Of a DNA stretch of 42,603 nucleotides, positions 41,334 to 42,603 are shown one piece after another; within the stretch, counting starts at the first letter, position 1; each line of letters opens with the position of its first letter. The notes under the pieces were generated by a model. It was not told the origin of the DNA and searched no databases. It was given only the letters and a program-made list of their open reading frames with translations. The DNA is from Methanobacteriota archaeon (GTDB lineage: Archaea > Thermoplasmatota > Thermoplasmata > UBA10834), in contig CP070732.1 in assembly GCA_020347565.1 (NCBI GenBank), positions 818,613 through 861,215 of the forward strand, in the 5' to 3' direction. The translations under genes and the position numbers were made by a program.

Positions 41334-41341
41334 CAAATAGC
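41334..41341 (+). promoter_or_regulatory. TATA-like box for the NifS/IscS homologue
   Basis: CAAATAGC lies about 42 bases before the ATG at 41380. A GGGAGGC ribosome binding site lies in the predicted short leader, so this gene may be transcribed separately from tusA and the DsrE-like gene. Confidence 0.35.
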
Positions 41342-41379
41342 ACGTATGAAGATGGACTTGTGACTAGGGAGGCGTGGAT

Positions 41380-42603
41380 ATGACGTCGAACGGGGACGCG
41401 CCCAGCGCGCGGATATACATGGACTACGCGGCCGGGGCGCCGGTCGATTCGCGGGTGCTGGAGGCGATGGCGCCCTACTTCACCGAGCATTTCGGCAACC
41501 CCGCGTCGATACACTCGTCCGGGCGAGAGCCCCGGAGGGCCATGGAAGTGGCGAGGGAGAGGGTCGCGAGACTGCTAAACGCCAAGCGGAAGGAGGAGAT
41601 CGTGTTCACCTCAGGAGGAACCGAGGGGAGCAACCTCGCCCTGAAGGGCGCCGCATGGCGCGCGCGCAAGAGGGGCAAGCATATAGTCACATCGGCGATT
41701 GAGCACATATCGGTCATCAACATCATGAAGTCGCTCCAGAAAGACGGCTACGAGGTCACGCGGGTACCGGTCGACGGCGACGGGTTTGTCGACGTTGCCG
41801 AGGTCGAGGAGGTGTTGAGGGACGATACGACCGTCGTCTCGATCATGCATGCCAACAACGAGATAGGCACGTTACAGCCGATAGAGGAGATAGCCGCTCT
41901 GCTCCAGCCGACGGAAGCCGTGTTCCACGTGGACGCCGTTGCTTCCGCGGGCAAGGTGCCGATAGACCTCGGGCGCGTGAAGGTGGACCTGATGACGATA
42001 TCGTCGAACGACATGTATGGCCCCAAGGGCGTGGGCGCGCTCTACGTGCGCGATGGCACGTCGATCGAGGCCGTCGGGCAGGGCGGAGGACAGGAGAGGG
42101 GGCTCCGCTCAGGCTCGGAGAACACACCGGGAATAGTCGGCTTCGGGGTCGCGGCGGAAATCGCCCACACAGAGATGGAGGCCGAGTCGGAGCGACTCGT
42201 CGGACTGAGGGACAGGCTCATACGCGGCGTTACGGAGGACGTCGAGGACTCCCTCCTGAACGGCCATCCCACTAGGAGGCTCCCGAACAACGCCAACTTC
42301 AGGTTCAGATACGTCGAGGGGGAGTCGATGCTCCTGAACCTCGACATGGCAGGGATATCGGTGTCCTCCAGCTCACCCTGCACGTCCAAGAGCCTCCAGC
42401 CGTCTCACGTGTTGCTCGCGTGCGACGTGCCCACGGAGGAGGCGCAAAGCGCCCTGCAGTTCACGCTCGGCAGGGGGAACACCGAAGAGGAGGTAGACCG
42501 CGTCGTCGAGATCCTGCCGGGGATAGTCAAGAAGCTGAGGGCGATGTCCCCGTTCAGCCCCGAAAACATAGCCGAGATGAGGTCGACGGCCGGGCACAGA
42601 GAG
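41380..42603 (+). CDS. NifS/IscS-family protein lacking the PLP lysine (3' end outside window)
   Basis: The frame is open to the last base (408 codons); family members are about 390-405 residues, so little is missing. It aligns with class V aminotransferase-fold cysteine desulfurases throughout: YMDYAAGAPVD, TSGGTEGSNLALKG, SAIEHISV with the PLP-stacking His109, MHANNEIGTLQPI, GGGQERGLRSGSEN, and the catalytic loop SSSSPCTSKS with Cys334. The PLP site is altered. Where active enzymes read SAHK before xYGPKG, this one has SSND, so Asp211 replaces the Schiff-base Lys and Asn210 the His. Ala188 replaces the Gln that touches PLP. It therefore probably cannot act as a normal desulfurase and may serve as a scaffold or Cys donor in Fe-S or sulfur transfer. 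Neighbours TusA and DsrE support a sulfur role. Confidence 0.88.
   Translation, partial: MTSNGDAPSARIYMDYAAGAPVDSRVLEAMAPYFTEHFGNPASIHSSGREPRRAMEVARERVARLLNAKRKEEIVFTSGGTEGSNLALKGAAWRARKRGKHIVTSAIEHISVINIMKSLQKDGYEVTRVPVDGDGFVDVAEVEEVLRDDTTVVSIMHANNEIGTLQPIEEIAALLQPTEAVFHVDAVASAGKVPIDLGRVKVDLMTISSNDMYGPKGVGALYVRDGTSIEAVGQGGGQERGLRSGSENTPGIVGFGVAAEIAHTEMEAESERLVGLRDRLIRGVTEDVEDSLLNGHPTRRLPNNANFRFRYVEGESMLLNLDMAGISVSSSSPCTSKSLQPSHVLLACDVPTEEAQSALQFTLGRGNTEEEVDRVVEILPGIVKKLRAMSPFSPENIAEMRSTAGHRE

Overview
The window looks like a euryarchaeal chromosome segment, most likely from a Thermoplasmata-related (Candidatus Thermoplasmatota) lineage with fairly high G+C. The archaeal signs are TATA boxes about 25 bases before many start codons (several genes look leaderless), a DPAGT1/AglH-type GlcNAc-1-phosphate transferase, an exosortase-family archaeosortase, an Lrp/AsnC regulator, DUF835 and DUF1616 membrane proteins, and many secreted proteins with N-glycosylation sequons. 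The lineage is an inference from gene content. I saw no rRNA, tRNA, CRISPR array, transposase or prophage gene.

Layout. (1) 1-3060: end of a nonulosonic (sialic/pseudaminic-type) acid locus with an SpsF-type cytidylyltransferase (cut by the window edge), a small ORF whose start resembles PseG, a PseI/NeuB synthase and a methyltransferase. (2) 3082-7620: a family 2 glycosyltransferase and a complete dTDP-L-rhamnose set, rmlA and rmlD on the minus strand and rmlC and rmlB on the plus strand, with rmlD and rmlC sharing one short divergent promoter. (3) 7659-16245: mixed genes, including a small membrane protein, a CgeB-like glycosyltransferase, a sugar-nucleotide epimerase, an MttB-family methyltransferase without pyrrolysine, a zinc-ribbon membrane protein, an arsenite methyltransferase-like enzyme, a DUF1616 protein and proC. 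(4) 16309-30495: a large surface-glycan island with UDP-HexNAc dehydrogenase, GlcNAc-1-phosphate transferase, two large polytopic membrane proteins, five glycosyltransferases, UDP-GlcNAc 2-epimerase and an archaeosortase. Much of it looks richer in A+T than its flanks. (5) 30636-39332: a tiny leaderless gene pair, an Lrp regulator, then envelope proteins (DUF835, Kelch, acidic anchored protein, subtilisin with an internal membrane segment, UppP, PKD/calcium-repeat protein). (6) 39636-42603: a four-zinc-ribbon protein and a sulfur-relay group of TusA, DsrE-like protein and an IscS/NifS homologue running off the window.

How it fits together. Regions 1, 2 and 4 can make dTDP-rhamnose, a CMP-activated nonulosonic acid and UDP-ManNAc/uronic-type sugars, load the first sugar phosphate on a polyprenyl carrier (GPT), extend the chain (GT2/GT4) and recycle the carrier (UppP). 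The product would decorate the cell surface and sequon-rich envelope proteins, and the archaeosortase would process membrane-anchored substrates encoded elsewhere.

The most notable single observation is the IscS/NifS homologue at the right edge. Its PLP-binding His-Lys pair is Asn-Asp and its PLP-contacting Gln is Ala, while the catalytic Cys is kept, and it sits next to TusA and DsrE-like sulfur carriers.
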